64,000 nt of DNA from Clostridium sp. JN-1 (GCF_003718715.1 NZ_CP033465.1:1984001-2048000); one strand, 5' to 3'; positions 27,493 to 37,587 are shown, counted from the stretch's first letter. The notes: generated by a model from the letters alone, not told the origin. Numbers and translations are program-made.

Positions 27493-28383
27493 TCAATATT
27501 TTAAAAAACTTTTATATAACATATTTTCGCTGCCTAATGTCTCATTTTTTAAATATTTAGCTATCTGCTCTGCTCTATCCATAGAAGATGTTGTAAATAG
27601 TTCAACAGCTATTCTTGCATTATCTACAGTTCTCTTACATTTCATTGATGATATAATGTTTTGAGCTAAATTATATATATTAAAAAGATCTATACTATTT
27701 ATATTATAGACTTTTAAGAGTGCCTTCAATCCATAATTATTAGTACAATTAAAATGTGATAATCCTTCTTCAACCATTATTCTATTTTCGCCGTATAAAT
27801 TTACTCCATGAAAAACTGTACCAAGTGTCACTAAATCTAAATACTTACTTATGTATCTCATCTGATAGTACATAGATATAGCTTGTGATAACTTAAATGC
27901 AACCCCTACTGCAGCTAAATCTTTAAAAGGATAATTACATCCCTTTTGATTTGGATTTACTACGACTGTATCTGGCAAAGTATCTTTACATTTATGATAA
28001 TCAGTTATTATAACATCTATTCCCAATCTTCTACATAACTCAACTTGTGAAATAGAATTCATTCCGCATCCTACAGTAACAATCAATTTTGTTCCCAACA
28101 ATTTTATGTAATTTTTCACTTCATAAGAATTAATATCAAATTTATCATCTATATTATTTGATACAAAATATTCTACATCTGCATTTAAATATTTTGAAAC
28201 AAGCATAAGCAAAGAAATAGCAGTTATGGAATCAACATCATAACAGCCATATATAACTATTTTTTCTCTTTCATTTACAGCTTTAACTATTCTCTCTAAA
28301 GCTTTTTCCATACCTTTCATTAAAAAAGGATCAGGTACAATTTCTTCTTTATGACTATGCATGTTTGCTTTTTGTATCTCCAT
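27493..28383 (-). CDS. Degenerate, shortened RecJ/DHH-family protein
   Basis: The 296-residue protein aligns by motifs with the DHH core of RecJ but not with its C-terminal DHHA1 and OB domains; full RecJ is about 570 residues or longer. Several metal ligands are changed: motif I DYDVDG reads CYDVDS (47-52), motif II DCG reads GCG (105-107), motif III DHH reads DYH (128-130), and the motif IV segment reads TLGTVFHGVNL where RecJ has TLGTVADVVPL. Nuclease activity is therefore unlikely. ATG 28383 follows TTGGAGG. It occupies the recJ position upstream of apt-relA, suggesting a retained pseudo-enzyme rather than random debris; the frame is intact. Confidence 0.82.
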   Translation of the reverse strand: MEIQKANMHSHKEEIVPDPFLMKGMEKALERIVKAVNEREKIVIYGCYDVDSITAISLLMLVSKYLNADVEYFVSNNIDDKFDINSYEVKNYIKLLGTKLIVTVGCGMNSISQVELCRRLGIDVIITDYHKCKDTLPDTVVVNPNQKGCNYPFKDLAAVGVAFKLSQAISMYYQMRYISKYLDLVTLGTVFHGVNLYGENRIMVEEGLSHFNCTNNYGLKALLKVYNINSIDLFNIYNLAQNIISSMKCKRTVDNARIAVELFTTSSMDRAEQIAKYLKNETLGSENMLYKSFLKY

Positions 28384-28617
28384 AATAAAATCCTCCAAAT
28401 TTATCGAAAGCATATATATTATAAATGATATTGCCGCGTTTTACAAATACCCTGCGGCTAGATTATTTACAATAGTAAAATTAAAAACCTAAATATCTCT
28501 AGATTTTTTATTTTATCACATAGAATTCAATATTTAAATATTAAAATTGTTGAATTTATTCATTTAAGCTCACATTTGGAATTTTTTCTTAACTTGATAG
28601 GCAATAATTACAAAAAA

Positions 28618-28655
28618 ACTAACTTCTTATGATAAATTTATCATAAGAAGTTAGT
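28618..28655 (-). terminator. Terminator after secF
   Basis: A perfect 38-base palindrome (ACTAACTTCTTATGATAAA and its complement) is followed on the minus strand by T7. It starts about 14 bases after the secF stop and ends the ruv-que-sec operon. Confidence 0.9.
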
Positions 28656-28668
28656 AGCTAAATAAGAA

Positions 28669-29550
28669 TTATTTTGCTGGTTTGAGTTTTGCACTCCTAG
28701 AAGACTTTTTACCAAAGTGTTTTTTAAATATTACCCAAAAAGGAGTTGCTATAAATATTGAGGAATAACATCCTGAAACAATTCCAACTAATAAAGGTTT
28801 TGAAAAGTTTCTTATGGATGGAACAAATATAAAAACAGATGTTAAAGTTATTAAAACCGTTATTACTGTATTTATAGATCTTGCCATAGTTTGAGTTAAG
28901 CTTGCATTTGCAAGTTTAGCTGGATCAGCACCCCTCATATACTTATGATTTTCTCTTATTCTATCAAACACAACAACTGTATCATTTATGGAATAACCTA
29001 CAACAGTTAAAATTGCCGCTACAAAACTAGAATCAACAGGTATTCTAAAAACAGCATATACTGAAAGCATTATTAATACATCATGTATAAGTGATAACAT
29101 AGCGGCCATACCAAAATTAAATTCAAATCTTATTCCTATGTATAACAGCATTGCTATCATTGCTATTATTACAGCTTTAATTGCCTTTACTTTAGTCTCC
29201 TTACCAATTGATGCTCCTATATTTTCTTGATTTGTAAGGGAACTTTTCTTATATTCTTTTTTTACATCATTTACTATGCTGCTCACATCATCATTAGTTA
29301 AATTTGCACTTTTTATCTCTATTGAACTTCCATTTACCTTATTTGATTGAAAATCTTTTGTATATTTACTCACTATTTTATCAACATCAGGTTTATTGAA
29401 ATTAGTTCCTAAATTTATTTCTACTGCAGTACCACCTTTAAAATCCAATCCATATTCTAAACCTTTGGCAGCCATGGTGAAAATGCCCACGAGAATTATA
29501 ATAGAGGATATTGTAAACCAAATTTTTGTCTTTTCTATTATTTTAAGCAT
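28669..29550 (-). CDS. secF: Protein translocase subunit SecF
   Basis: The 293-residue membrane protein shows GLEYGLDFKGGTAVEI in the first periplasmic domain and the C-terminal membrane signature DTVVVFDRIRENHK. With SecD it uses the proton-motive force to aid Sec-dependent export. There are six membrane segments. Its ATG is one base after the secD stop, and the GGGGG ribosome site lies in secD. Confidence 0.96.
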   Translation of the reverse strand: MLKIIEKTKIWFTISSIIILVGIFTMAAKGLEYGLDFKGGTAVEINLGTNFNKPDVDKIVSKYTKDFQSNKVNGSSIEIKSANLTNDDVSSIVNDVKKEYKKSSLTNQENIGASIGKETKVKAIKAVIIAMIAMLLYIGIRFEFNFGMAAMLSLIHDVLIMLSVYAVFRIPVDSSFVAAILTVVGYSINDTVVVFDRIRENHKYMRGADPAKLANASLTQTMARSINTVITVLITLTSVFIFVPSIRNFSKPLLVGIVSGCYSSIFIATPFWVIFKKHFGKKSSRSAKLKPAK

Positions 29551-29551
29551 G

Positions 29552-30820
29552 TTACTTTACCCCCTTTCTGAAATCATGAACACCAAAAGTACCTATAGTC
29601 TCTTTATGATTGAAGAATCCAATATTTGCTGCTAACTTTATTAAAGTTCTTGTAACTGTTATTGCTGTAAACATGCTGAGTACAGTACCAACTATAAGTG
29701 TAAGTGCAAATCCCTTTACAGATCCTGAACCAAGTCCATATAGTATTACACCTGCAATTATTGTCGTAATATTGGAATCAAGTACTGATGACATTGCCCT
29801 GTGGAATCCTGCGTCAATTGATGACTTTATAGACCTTCCACCTTTAAGTTCTTCCTTCATCCTTTCAAATATAAGTACGTTAGCATCTACTGCCATACCT
29901 ATTGTTAAAAGCAGTCCTGCTATACCTGCAAGTGTTAAAGTAACATGTATATTTGCATAAGCTAAAAGTACTATATATATATATAAAGTAAGTGCAATAT
30001 CTGCAATCACACCCGGAACCCTATAGTATAAGATCATAAATATCATAACTATACCTATACCAATTTTACCCGCTAATATACTCAGTGGAAGTGCATTGGC
30101 ACCAAGTGAGGCTCCTACAGTTTTTACTTCAACTGGTTTAACTTTAACTGGCAGAGCACCTGATTTAATTATGTTAGCTTGTCTTTTTGCTTCATCAATA
30201 CTGCTGCTTCCGGCAATTTCTGCCTTACCATCAGTTATATGCGCACTAACTTGTGGATTTGTAAGCATTTGATCGTCCATATATATTGCTATTTTTTGAC
30301 CCATGAATTTTTGAGTAGCATCTGCAAATTTTTTAGTTCCACTTTCGTTTAATTCAAGACCTACTTTAGGCTGTTGATCATCTTGCCCTATGTATGCATT
30401 AGCATCTTTTACATCGCTGCCAGTAAGTATAACTTGATTATCAGGTCCAACAAATTTAAGATCTCCTGTTTTAGCTATGCTATCCACTACTTCTTTAGAA
30501 TCATACTTACCTGGAATTTCTATCCTTATCCTGTTTTTTCCTTCTCTAGTAACTACTGTTTCATTTACGCCTAGTTTGTTTACCCTCATAGATAAAAGCT
30601 CTATAGTTCTATCCATAGTAGTTTGATCAACATTTTTAGATTGAACTTCTTCAAGTACAGAAACTCCACCTTGAAGATCAAGACCCTTAGTTATAACTTC
30701 ACTAAATGGCTTAAGTCTGTAGCCAGCAAATGTAAATCCATATTTTCCTGTATAAACTAAAAATCCTAATACAACTATACATAAAGCAAACAATATACTA
30801 CTTTTTGCTTTGTTTTTCAT
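29552..30820 (-). CDS. secD: Protein translocase subunit SecD
   Basis: The 422-residue membrane protein has the first transmembrane helix at about 8-25, GLDLQGGVSVLEE at the start of the large external domain, and AIGMAVDANVLIFER-type sequence (read here as TIGMAVDANVLIFERMKEE) in the C-terminal membrane half. ATG 30820 is preferred: AAGGAGG lies six bases upstream, while the ATG at 30826 directly abuts it. Separate secD and secF genes follow scfB. Confidence 0.95.
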   Translation of the reverse strand: MKNKAKSSILFALCIVVLGFLVYTGKYGFTFAGYRLKPFSEVITKGLDLQGGVSVLEEVQSKNVDQTTMDRTIELLSMRVNKLGVNETVVTREGKNRIRIEIPGKYDSKEVVDSIAKTGDLKFVGPDNQVILTGSDVKDANAYIGQDDQQPKVGLELNESGTKKFADATQKFMGQKIAIYMDDQMLTNPQVSAHITDGKAEIAGSSSIDEAKRQANIIKSGALPVKVKPVEVKTVGASLGANALPLSILAGKIGIGIVMIFMILYYRVPGVIADIALTLYIYIVLLAYANIHVTLTLAGIAGLLLTIGMAVDANVLIFERMKEELKGGRSIKSSIDAGFHRAMSSVLDSNITTIIAGVILYGLGSGSVKGFALTLIVGTVLSMFTAITVTRTLIKLAANIGFFNHKETIGTFGVHDFRKGVK

Positions 30821-30936
30821 CTTCATCCTCCTTCGTAAACAATTAATATTATACTATTACATATATTTACAACAGTCATTATATTACTTAAAAAAAATAT
30901 CGTCAATACATAATAATATTGGAGAATATTTAGCCT

Positions 30937-32307
30937 TTAGTCCTCCATAAATTTTGACTTTAAAGCTATAGCACACTCTATCCTCTTTTTTTGCATTTTA
31001 CATCCTAACGAGTAAGGCACGTGCATGTCCCCATTAAAATTATAATTGTTTGCTTGACAACCTCCGCTGCAATAAAACCTTGCCCAACATTTTTTACATT
31101 CAGGTTTACTGTATATATTGGCAGATTTAAATTCAGAAACTATATCATTTTTGAGTTTAATATTATCATCTAATAAACTTCCAAGCTTAAAATCCTGATT
31201 TCCAACGAATTGATGACATGGGTAAATATCACCTTCAGGTGTTACAGCAACATATTCATGTCCAGCACCGCAGCCGGATATTCTCTTATAAACACAAGGA
31301 CCTCCCTGTAAGTCTATATTAAAATGATAGAACTTGAAATCTCTTCCCTCTTTATGACGTTTAATCATTTCTTCATATAATTTATCATACTGCTCAAATA
31401 TCACAGGAAGATTTTCTTCCTTAAGTGAAAGTGGATTATCATTAGGTAATACAACAGGTTCTATAGATATTTCATCAAAACCGCTATCTGCTAAAAACTT
31501 TATATCTTCAAAAAAGTCCAAATTAAGTCTTGTAAAAGTTCCCCTAGCATAATATTGCTTTGATTTATCCCTTATAGACACCATTTTCTTTATCTTAGGC
31601 AGTATGGCATCAAAAGATCCACTTCCATCTACTCTTACTCTAACTCTATCATTAACTTCTTTTCTTCCATCTATACTAAGCACTATATTTCCCGTATTCT
31701 TATCTAAGTAATCCATTATTTCGTCATTTAACAAAGTAGCATTTGTAGTCATTGTAAATCTTATATTTTTATTATGTATTTTTTCCTGTTTTTTAGCATA
31801 TTCAATAACTTGCTTAACAGTATCAAATGCCATAAGTGGTTCTCCACCAAATAAATCAACTTCTATGTTTTTCCTTGGGCCTGATTTTTCTATTACAAAA
31901 TCTATTGCTTTTTTACCAATTTCAGGTGTCATGAGTTTTCTGCAGCCTTTATAATCTCCTTCATCAGCAAAGCAGTATTTACACCTTAAATTACAATCAT
32001 GAGCTATATTAAGACATAAAGCTTTTATATAACTAGGTGTCTTAGTCTCATTTACGGCTATATCTCCATATAAATCCTCTGAATAAAGCATTCCATCATC
32101 TACTAATGATTTGATTTCTGAATATGCTTCTTCTATCATTTCTTTTGAATATTTACCATCTAACTTCTTTATAACTTCTGATATACTTAATAATCCTTCA
32201 TCGTCCAAAATGTCATATACTAATTCATCTACTGCATGAACGGCTCCAGAGTTAACATCTATTACGTAAAACTCACCACTCTGAATAAACTTATGAATAT
32301 TTGCCAA
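30937..32307 (-). CDS. scfB: SCIFF peptide maturase, radical SAM/SPASM enzyme
   Basis: The 456-residue enzyme introduces a thioether into the adjacent SCIFF peptide. An N-terminal peptide-binding (RRE-like) region (1-85) precedes the radical SAM core with CNLRCKYC. The SPASM region binds auxiliary clusters: CGAGHEYVAVTPEGDIYPC, then CKKCWARFYCSGGC. The start is TTG 32307, eight bases after AGGAGG; no ATG is available. It is co-transcribed with scfA upstream and secD downstream. Confidence 0.95.
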   Translation of the reverse strand: MANIHKFIQSGEFYVIDVNSGAVHAVDELVYDILDDEGLLSISEVIKKLDGKYSKEMIEEAYSEIKSLVDDGMLYSEDLYGDIAVNETKTPSYIKALCLNIAHDCNLRCKYCFADEGDYKGCRKLMTPEIGKKAIDFVIEKSGPRKNIEVDLFGGEPLMAFDTVKQVIEYAKKQEKIHNKNIRFTMTTNATLLNDEIMDYLDKNTGNIVLSIDGRKEVNDRVRVRVDGSGSFDAILPKIKKMVSIRDKSKQYYARGTFTRLNLDFFEDIKFLADSGFDEISIEPVVLPNDNPLSLKEENLPVIFEQYDKLYEEMIKRHKEGRDFKFYHFNIDLQGGPCVYKRISGCGAGHEYVAVTPEGDIYPCHQFVGNQDFKLGSLLDDNIKLKNDIVSEFKSANIYSKPECKKCWARFYCSGGCQANNYNFNGDMHVPYSLGCKMQKKRIECAIALKSKFMED

Positions 32308-32425
32308 CTTTTTTTCCTCCTAAAATTTTATATATATTGTAATTACAGATATACTATAAAATAAAATATATCTATATACTGGTTCTCAATTACTTATAGA
32401 GAACAAAAGCTTGTTTAAATTTAAA

Positions 32426-32446
32426 GCAGTAACAAAATGTTACTGC
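32426..32446 (-). terminator. Small hairpin between scfA and scfB
   Basis: GCAGTAAC and GTTACTGC form an eight-base stem with a five-base loop, 12 bases after the scfA stop. The T-tract is weak (TTTAAATTT), which fits partial termination that makes more peptide than maturase. Confidence 0.55.
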
Positions 32447-32457
32447 CCAAGTTTATA

Positions 32458-32595
32458 TTAATTTTCACAAGCTAAATTAGCAACTGTACAAGAAGTTTTA
32501 CATGCTGATTGACAAGAATTAGCACATTCCTTGCATCCCGGCTTATTTAAACTATCCTTTATATTTGTTTTATTTATAGTTTTTATATGTTTCAT
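32458..32595 (-). CDS. scfA: SCIFF ribosomal peptide precursor (six cysteines in forty-five residues)
   Basis: This 45-residue peptide, MKHIKTINKTNIKDSLNKPG followed by CKECANSCQSACKTSCTVAN and LACEN, has exactly six cysteines (21, 24, 28, 32, 36, 43). Cys32 and Thr37, the residues joined by a thioether in the studied SCIFF peptide, are conserved. ATG 32595 follows TGGAGG. It lies directly upstream of its maturase. SCIFF is near-universal in Clostridia and its function is unknown. Confidence 0.95.
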   Translation of the reverse strand: MKHIKTINKTNIKDSLNKPGCKECANSCQSACKTSCTVANLACEN

Positions 32596-32704
32596 TTAAA
32601 TTCCTCCATTTCCTTACGGTTTCCTGTTTGATTATATCATAAGTAATAAATAAAATAAAGTTAATAATCTTTTAAATCTCTGTCCCTTAAACCATTATAT
32701 GATT

Positions 32705-33079
32705 TTATATATTTACTCCAATCATTCCTGAAAGAATCCCAACTAATAGTGCTAGTCCAAACCTTTTAATCCTATCAATACCCAATACCGCAGAATTTCC
32801 AGAAATTATAGAAACTATGTAAAGTACTAACAAGTATAATACAGCTACCATAATACCTATAAGCCATCCTCTTTTTTTTATCTTTTTTACAGCATATATG
32901 GAACCATACATTATACTTAAAAGAGTAGTAACTAAATAAAACATAGAACTTACTTTGTCACTAACTTCAGTAAACGTCATTATAACTGCAAATATCAACA
33001 GCAGTATGACAGTCATTATAAATCCTCTTAGGACACCTTCAGCAGCTGGAACATAACTTGTACTATTATTCTTCTCCAC
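32705..33079 (-). CDS. TIGR04086 family small membrane protein
   Basis: The 124-residue protein has four hydrophobic segments. It matches by length and position the TIGR04086 family, which is found beside yajC and the SCIFF genes in clostridia. The function is unknown; a link to Sec export or SCIFF is only positional. The start is GTG 33079, five bases after AGGAGGTG. Confidence 0.85.
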   Translation of the reverse strand: MEKNNSTSYVPAAEGVLRGFIMTVILLLIFAVIMTFTEVSDKVSSMFYLVTTLLSIMYGSIYAVKKIKKRGWLIGIMVAVLYLLVLYIVSIISGNSAVLGIDRIKRFGLALLVGILSGMIGVNI

Positions 33080-33137
33080 AAAAACACCTCCTATCTAATA
33101 GTACTTATGTAGAAAGAAGGTGTTTTATGATTAATTT

Positions 33138-33464
33138 TTAATCTTGTTTTTTTTCAAGTTTTTTATTTTCTTTCTTATCTTGTTTAGATTCATTTGACTC
33201 AAAACTTGACATTAAATTTAATATTCCAGTTTTATCTAATCTTATTTTTAACTTATCAGGTCCAGTCTGTAAAATAACATCTCTTTCCTGAATGTTTGTT
33301 ATTTTTCCTATTATACCGCCTTTGGTAATAATTTGATCATTTACTCTTAAGCTATTTAGCATTTTATTATATTTCTTTTTTCTCTTGTTTTCTGGTACAA
33401 GTATAAGTAAATAACACAAAATTAACATAAATATAATAGGAGAAAATTGTACTAAAGTCTTCAT
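33138..33464 (-). CDS. yajC: Preprotein translocase accessory subunit YajC
   Basis: The 108-residue protein has a single N-terminal membrane helix (about 8-24) followed by the YajC domain (PENKRKKKYNKMLNSLRVND, IITKGGIIGKI) and a Lys/Glu/Asp/Gln tail. It associates with SecDF in the membrane. It lies between tgt and the TIGR04086 gene. Confidence 0.95.
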   Translation of the reverse strand: MKTLVQFSPIIFMLILCYLLILVPENKRKKKYNKMLNSLRVNDQIITKGGIIGKITNIQERDVILQTGPDKLKIRLDKTGILNLMSSFESNESKQDKKENKKLEKKQD

Positions 33465-33513
33465 ATATGTTCACCACCTTTTTAAAATTAAAAAAATTAA
33501 ATCAAATTAATTT

Positions 33514-34644
33514 TTATGCTCTTCCATTCCATTCACTGAGTTTTTGTTCTTTATACTCTTTAAAATAGCCGCCATCAATGGCATCTCTAATTTCCTGCAT
33601 CATATTATTATAAAAATATAAATTATGAAGCACACAAAGTCTCATTGCAAGCATTTCCTTTGCTTTAAATAAGTGTCTTATATATGCTCTTGAATAGTTT
33701 CTACAAGTTGGACACATACACCCTTCATCTATTGGTTTTGAATCCAGTTCATACTTTGCATTCAATAAGTTTATTTTACCATACTTAGTAAACACATGAG
33801 CATGTCTTCCATTTCTGGCAGGAAGTACACAATCAAAAAAATCTACTCCTCTATCGACTGCTTCTAATATGTTACTTGGCATGCCAACTCCCATTAAATA
33901 TATTGGTTTATCTTGCGGCAAATTAGGTACTACAGCATCTATTATCCTATACATTTCTTCATGTGTTTCTCCAACAGCCAATCCGCCAATAGCATAACCA
34001 TCCAAATCCATTTTAGATATTGTTTTTGCATGTTTTATTCTTATATCATCATAAGTTCCACCTTGATTTATACCAAATAGCATCTGTTTTTTATTTATAG
34101 TGTTAGGAAGACTATTTAGTCTATCAAGTTCAATTTTACACCTTTCAAGCCACCTTGTAGTTCTCTCAACTGACTTTTCAACATAATCCCTAGGCGAAGG
34201 ATTTGATATACATTCATCAAAAGCCATTGCTATAGTTGAACCTAAGTTACTCTGTATTCCCATACTTTCTTCAGGTCCCATAAAAATTTTTCTACCATCT
34301 ATATGAGAGTTAAAGTAAACTCCTTCTTCTTTTATCTTTCTTATCTTAGCTAGCGAGAAAACTTGAAATCCACCCGAATCAGTCAATATAGGTCTATCCC
34401 AATTCATAAATTTATGGAGTCCTCCAAGCTTTTTTATAACTTCATCTCCTGGTCTCAAATGAAGATGATATGTATTTGATAGTTCAACCTGACATCCTAT
34501 TTCTTTGAGGTCAACACTTGAAACAGCACCTTTTATAGCCGCAAGAGTACCTACATTCATAAATACAGGTGTCTGAATTACTCCATGTGGAGTAGTAAAT
34601 TCTCCTCTTCTTGTTTTACCGCATTTTTTAAGCAGTTTATACAT
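33514..34644 (-). CDS. tgt: Queuine/preQ1 tRNA-ribosyltransferase
   Basis: The 376-residue TIM-barrel enzyme exchanges guanine-34 for preQ1 in tRNAs with GUN anticodons. The substrate pocket DSGGFQVFSL and GGLAVGE are present, and the zinc site reads CMCPTCRNYSRAYIRHL. ATG 34644 follows AAGGAGTG. It is 11 bases after queA. Confidence 0.97.
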   Translation of the reverse strand: MYKLLKKCGKTRRGEFTTPHGVIQTPVFMNVGTLAAIKGAVSSVDLKEIGCQVELSNTYHLHLRPGDEVIKKLGGLHKFMNWDRPILTDSGGFQVFSLAKIRKIKEEGVYFNSHIDGRKIFMGPEESMGIQSNLGSTIAMAFDECISNPSPRDYVEKSVERTTRWLERCKIELDRLNSLPNTINKKQMLFGINQGGTYDDIRIKHAKTISKMDLDGYAIGGLAVGETHEEMYRIIDAVVPNLPQDKPIYLMGVGMPSNILEAVDRGVDFFDCVLPARNGRHAHVFTKYGKINLLNAKYELDSKPIDEGCMCPTCRNYSRAYIRHLFKAKEMLAMRLCVLHNLYFYNNMMQEIRDAIDGGYFKEYKEQKLSEWNGRA

Positions 34645-34655
34645 TTAAACACTCC

Positions 34656-35681
34656 TTATTTTATAAACATTGCATCTCCGAAACTAAAAAATCTATACTT
34701 CTCTTTTACTGCCGTATTATAAGCATTCAATATATTTTCTCTTCCACATAATGCACTTACAAGCATTATTAAAGTTGACTCAGGAAGGTGAAAATTTGTT
34801 ATAAGCTTATCAACAATTTTATATTTGTATCCAGGATATATAAAAATATCTGTCCATCCAGATTGTTCTCTTACTCTTCCATTTTCATCACCTATGGTTT
34901 CAAGTGTTCTGCACGAAGTAGTTCCAACTGCAACTACACTTTTACCACTTTCCTTGGTCTTGTTTATTATATCAGCTGTTTCTTTACTCATGCAATAGTA
35001 CTCTGAGTGCATATTGTGTTCTTCAATATTTTCTTCTTTTACAGGTCTAAAAGTTCCAAGCCCAACATGTAAAGTTAAGAAAACTACATTTACACCTCTG
35101 TTTCTTATCTCATCAAGTAATTCTTCTGTAAAATGCAGTCCCGCAGTTGGTGCTGCTGCTGATCCTAGTTCTTTGGAATAAACAGTTTGATACATTTCCT
35201 TATCTTCTAATTTTTCCTTTATATAAGGTGGAAGCGGCATTTGTCCAAGTCTATCTAATACTTCTTCAAATATCCCTTCATATTCAAATTTAACTTTTCT
35301 TATTCCTTCATCTTCTATATCTATTACTTCTGCTTTTAGCTCACCATTTCCAAATGTAAACCTGCTGCCAATTTGAGCCCTTTTACCTGGTTTAACAAGT
35401 GTTTCCCATGTATCTTTATCAATTCTCTTTAAAAGTAAGAATTCCATCTTTCCTCCAGTATCTTCCTTAGATCCTATGAGTCTTGCTGGAATTACCCTTG
35501 TATCATTTAAAACTAAACAATCACCTTCATGCAAGTAATCAATTATATCTTTAAATATTTTATGTTCAATATTGCCAGTCTTTTTATCCAAAACCATAAG
35601 CCTAGCTTCGTCTCTTTTTTCCATAGGATGCTGTGCAATTAATTCCTGTGGTAAATAAAAATCGAAATCTTTTAATTTCAT
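34656..35681 (-). CDS. queA: S-adenosylmethionine:tRNA ribosyltransferase-isomerase
   Basis: The 341-residue enzyme adds the cyclopentene ring precursor in queuosine synthesis. [14 protein letters not shown] at the start, [13 protein letters not shown] and TTSCRTLE are diagnostic. ATG 35681 is chosen because TGGAGTG lies eight bases upstream, inside a longer frame starting at 35699. It lies between ruvB and tgt. Confidence 0.96.
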   Translation of the reverse strand: MKLKDFDFYLPQELIAQHPMEKRDEARLMVLDKKTGNIEHKIFKDIIDYLHEGDCLVLNDTRVIPARLIGSKEDTGGKMEFLLLKRIDKDTWETLVKPGKRAQIGSRFTFGNGELKAEVIDIEDEGIRKVKFEYEGIFEEVLDRLGQMPLPPYIKEKLEDKEMYQTVYSKELGSAAAPTAGLHFTEELLDEIRNRGVNVVFLTLHVGLGTFRPVKEENIEEHNMHSEYYCMSKETADIINKTKESGKSVVAVGTTSCRTLETIGDENGRVREQSGWTDIFIYPGYKYKIVDKLITNFHLPESTLIMLVSALCGRENILNAYNTAVKEKYRFFSFGDAMFIK

Positions 35682-35713
35682 ACTTTCACTCCATTTCATC
35701 TTATGTCTTTAAA

Positions 35714-36769
35714 TTACTTAGTAGTTTCTTTATTATCAAAAATGGAACATTGTTCCTTACTACTATTTTTAGATTTTTCAATACTTCTATTTAAATGTTT
35801 ATATGCTAATTTTGTAGCCATTCTGCCTCTTGGAGTTCTAATTATAAATCCTTTTTGAAGAAGATAAGGCTCATATACATCCTGTATAGTATCTAATTCC
35901 TCACCTATAAAATATGAAAGAGTTTCTATACCAACAGGACCTCCATTAAAATTATCTATTACAGCTAATAGTATCTTATTATCTATATTGTCAAACCCTT
36001 CTCCATCGACTCCAAGAAGTTTTAGTGCATCTCTTGCTGTTTTTAAATTTATTATACCATTGCCTTCAACATCTGAATAATCTCTTACTCTCTTTAATAA
36101 TCTATTTGCAATTCTCGGAGTTCCTCTGGATCTCTTTCCAATTTCAAGTGCAGCATCTCCATCTATCTCTACTTTTAATATCTTAGCAGATCTCATTATT
36201 ATCTCCTGCAATTCTTCTTCTCTATAAAACTCCATAGTACAAAGAACTCCAAACCTATCTCTAAGTGGAGATGTTAAAAGTCCAACCCTTGTAGTAGCCC
36301 CTATAAGGGTAAATTTAGCTAAATCAAGTCTAATTGACTTTGCTGCTGCACCCTTTCCTATTACTATATCCAATGAATAGTCTTCCATAGCTGGGTACAA
36401 TATTTCTTCTACATTTCTATTTAATCTGTGAATTTCATCTATAAAAAGTACATCATAATCATTTAAGCTAGTCAAAATAGCCGCCAAATCTCCTGCCCTC
36501 TCTATGGCTGGACCAGAAGTAACTTTTAAGTTTCCTCCCATTTCTGCTGCTATTATATTGGCTAGTGTAGTTTTTCCAAGTCCCGGAGGCCCATATAAGA
36601 GTACATGATCTAAAGCTTCTTTTCTCTTTTTGGCTGCCTTTATAAAAATTCTAAGTTCTTCTTTTACTTTTTGCTGTCCGATGTATTCGTTTAGTCTTTT
36701 AGGTCTTAAACTATACTCATTTTCACTGTCCCCACGTATATTTACAGGTGTCACTATTCTATCTTCCAC
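35714..36769 (-). CDS. ruvB: Holliday junction branch migration helicase RuvB
   Basis: The 351-residue AAA+ motor has Walker [10 protein letters not shown], Walker [30 protein letters not shown] and a C-terminal winged helix (GPVGIETLS). GTG 36769 (reading MEDRIVTP) is chosen because AGGTAGGTG lies six bases upstream; the GTG at 36778 lies on that site. It lies 13 bases after ruvA. No ruvC is in the window, as is usual for clostridia. Confidence 0.96.
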   Translation of the reverse strand: MEDRIVTPVNIRGDSENEYSLRPKRLNEYIGQQKVKEELRIFIKAAKKRKEALDHVLLYGPPGLGKTTLANIIAAEMGGNLKVTSGPAIERAGDLAAILTSLNDYDVLFIDEIHRLNRNVEEILYPAMEDYSLDIVIGKGAAAKSIRLDLAKFTLIGATTRVGLLTSPLRDRFGVLCTMEFYREEELQEIIMRSAKILKVEIDGDAALEIGKRSRGTPRIANRLLKRVRDYSDVEGNGIINLKTARDALKLLGVDGEGFDNIDNKILLAVIDNFNGGPVGIETLSYFIGEELDTIQDVYEPYLLQKGFIIRTPRGRMATKLAYKHLNRSIEKSKNSSKEQCSIFDNKETTK

Positions 36770-36782
36770 AAAATTCACCTAC

Positions 36783-37373
36783 CTAACCAATTAGAAACTT
36801 CAATGAACTTTTTATCATGTCTTCAACCGAATTATGTTTATCCACTTCATTCAGCGCTTTTAATGCTTCCTTTTCGGAGTAGCCTAATGTAATTAAAGCT
36901 TCTAAAGCTTCTGAAACTTTTTGCTCTCCTTCATCATTCCCTAAATCTTGATTTAAAAGCATATCATCATCTTGTTTTATTTTATCTTTTAACTCCAATA
37001 TGATTCTCTGTGCTGTCTTTTTTCCTATTCCTGGAGCCCTTACAATTGCCTTTTCATCTCCAATTAATATTGCATATTTTAAATTATTTACACTGCTTAT
37101 TGAAAGGAGGGATAATGCTGCCTTAGCACCTATTCCATTTACAGCAAGAAGTAAATTAAACATATTTAATTCTTCCTTTGATAAAAAGCCGTATAATCCA
37201 ATGAAATCTTCTCTAACAATTTGTTGTAAATACAATGTTATCTCTTCATTTATCTTTGGGAGTTTTGCAAGTGTACTTCCAGGAGTATATATTTTGTATC
37301 CAATTCCACTATTTTCAACTATTACATAGTCCTTATTCATTCCAACATAAATTCCTTTTATGTACTCATACAT
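36783..37373 (-). CDS. ruvA: Holliday junction DNA-binding subunit RuvA
   Basis: The 196-residue protein has the OB domain (MYEYIKGIYVGMNKDYVIVE), tandem helix-hairpin-helix motifs (VNGIGAKAALSLLS, APGIGKKTAQRIILEL) and a C-terminal UBA-like domain that contacts RuvB. ATG 37373 gives the normal family length and follows GGGGGA; a start at 37421 would add 16 unsupported residues. It appears to open the ten-gene minus-strand operon. Confidence 0.95.
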   Translation of the reverse strand: MYEYIKGIYVGMNKDYVIVENSGIGYKIYTPGSTLAKLPKINEEITLYLQQIVREDFIGLYGFLSKEELNMFNLLLAVNGIGAKAALSLLSISSVNNLKYAILIGDEKAIVRAPGIGKKTAQRIILELKDKIKQDDDMLLNQDLGNDEGEQKVSEALEALITLGYSEKEALKALNEVDKHNSVEDMIKSSLKFLIG

Positions 37374-37461
37374 ATAAAATCCCCCAAAATTATAATCTTG
37401 TAACATATAATACTTTACCATTATACTAAATTTAATTCAACCACCTACAAAATGCAAAAAC

Positions 37462-37538
37462 AAAGGACAAAAGCAGAGGACAGAGGACAGTGAATGTTGA
37501 TTTTTTGCTAACGCAAAAGAATCTTTAAATTTATATAA
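37462..37538 (+). repeat. Heptamer-ended element 1 (alpha half only)
   Basis: A heptamer array (AGAGGACAGAGGACAG, 37475-37490) is followed by the alpha body that begins TTGATTTTTTGCTAACGC and runs to TTTATATAA at 37538, where similarity to the complete elements stops. The other end is absent. The next gene rightward is the PNPOx-like gene. Confidence 0.8.
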
Positions 37539-37587
37539 TCCAGTGCAAATGCATTTTCATATCGCAAGTTCTCAGCTAAATTGGAAT

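Noticed and set aside
27493-28383. RecJ-like gene as a frameshifted pseudogene
   Set aside because: The frame is continuous with a good ribosome site, and the neighbouring DNA does not encode the missing RecJ domains, so it is better described as a short intact protein.
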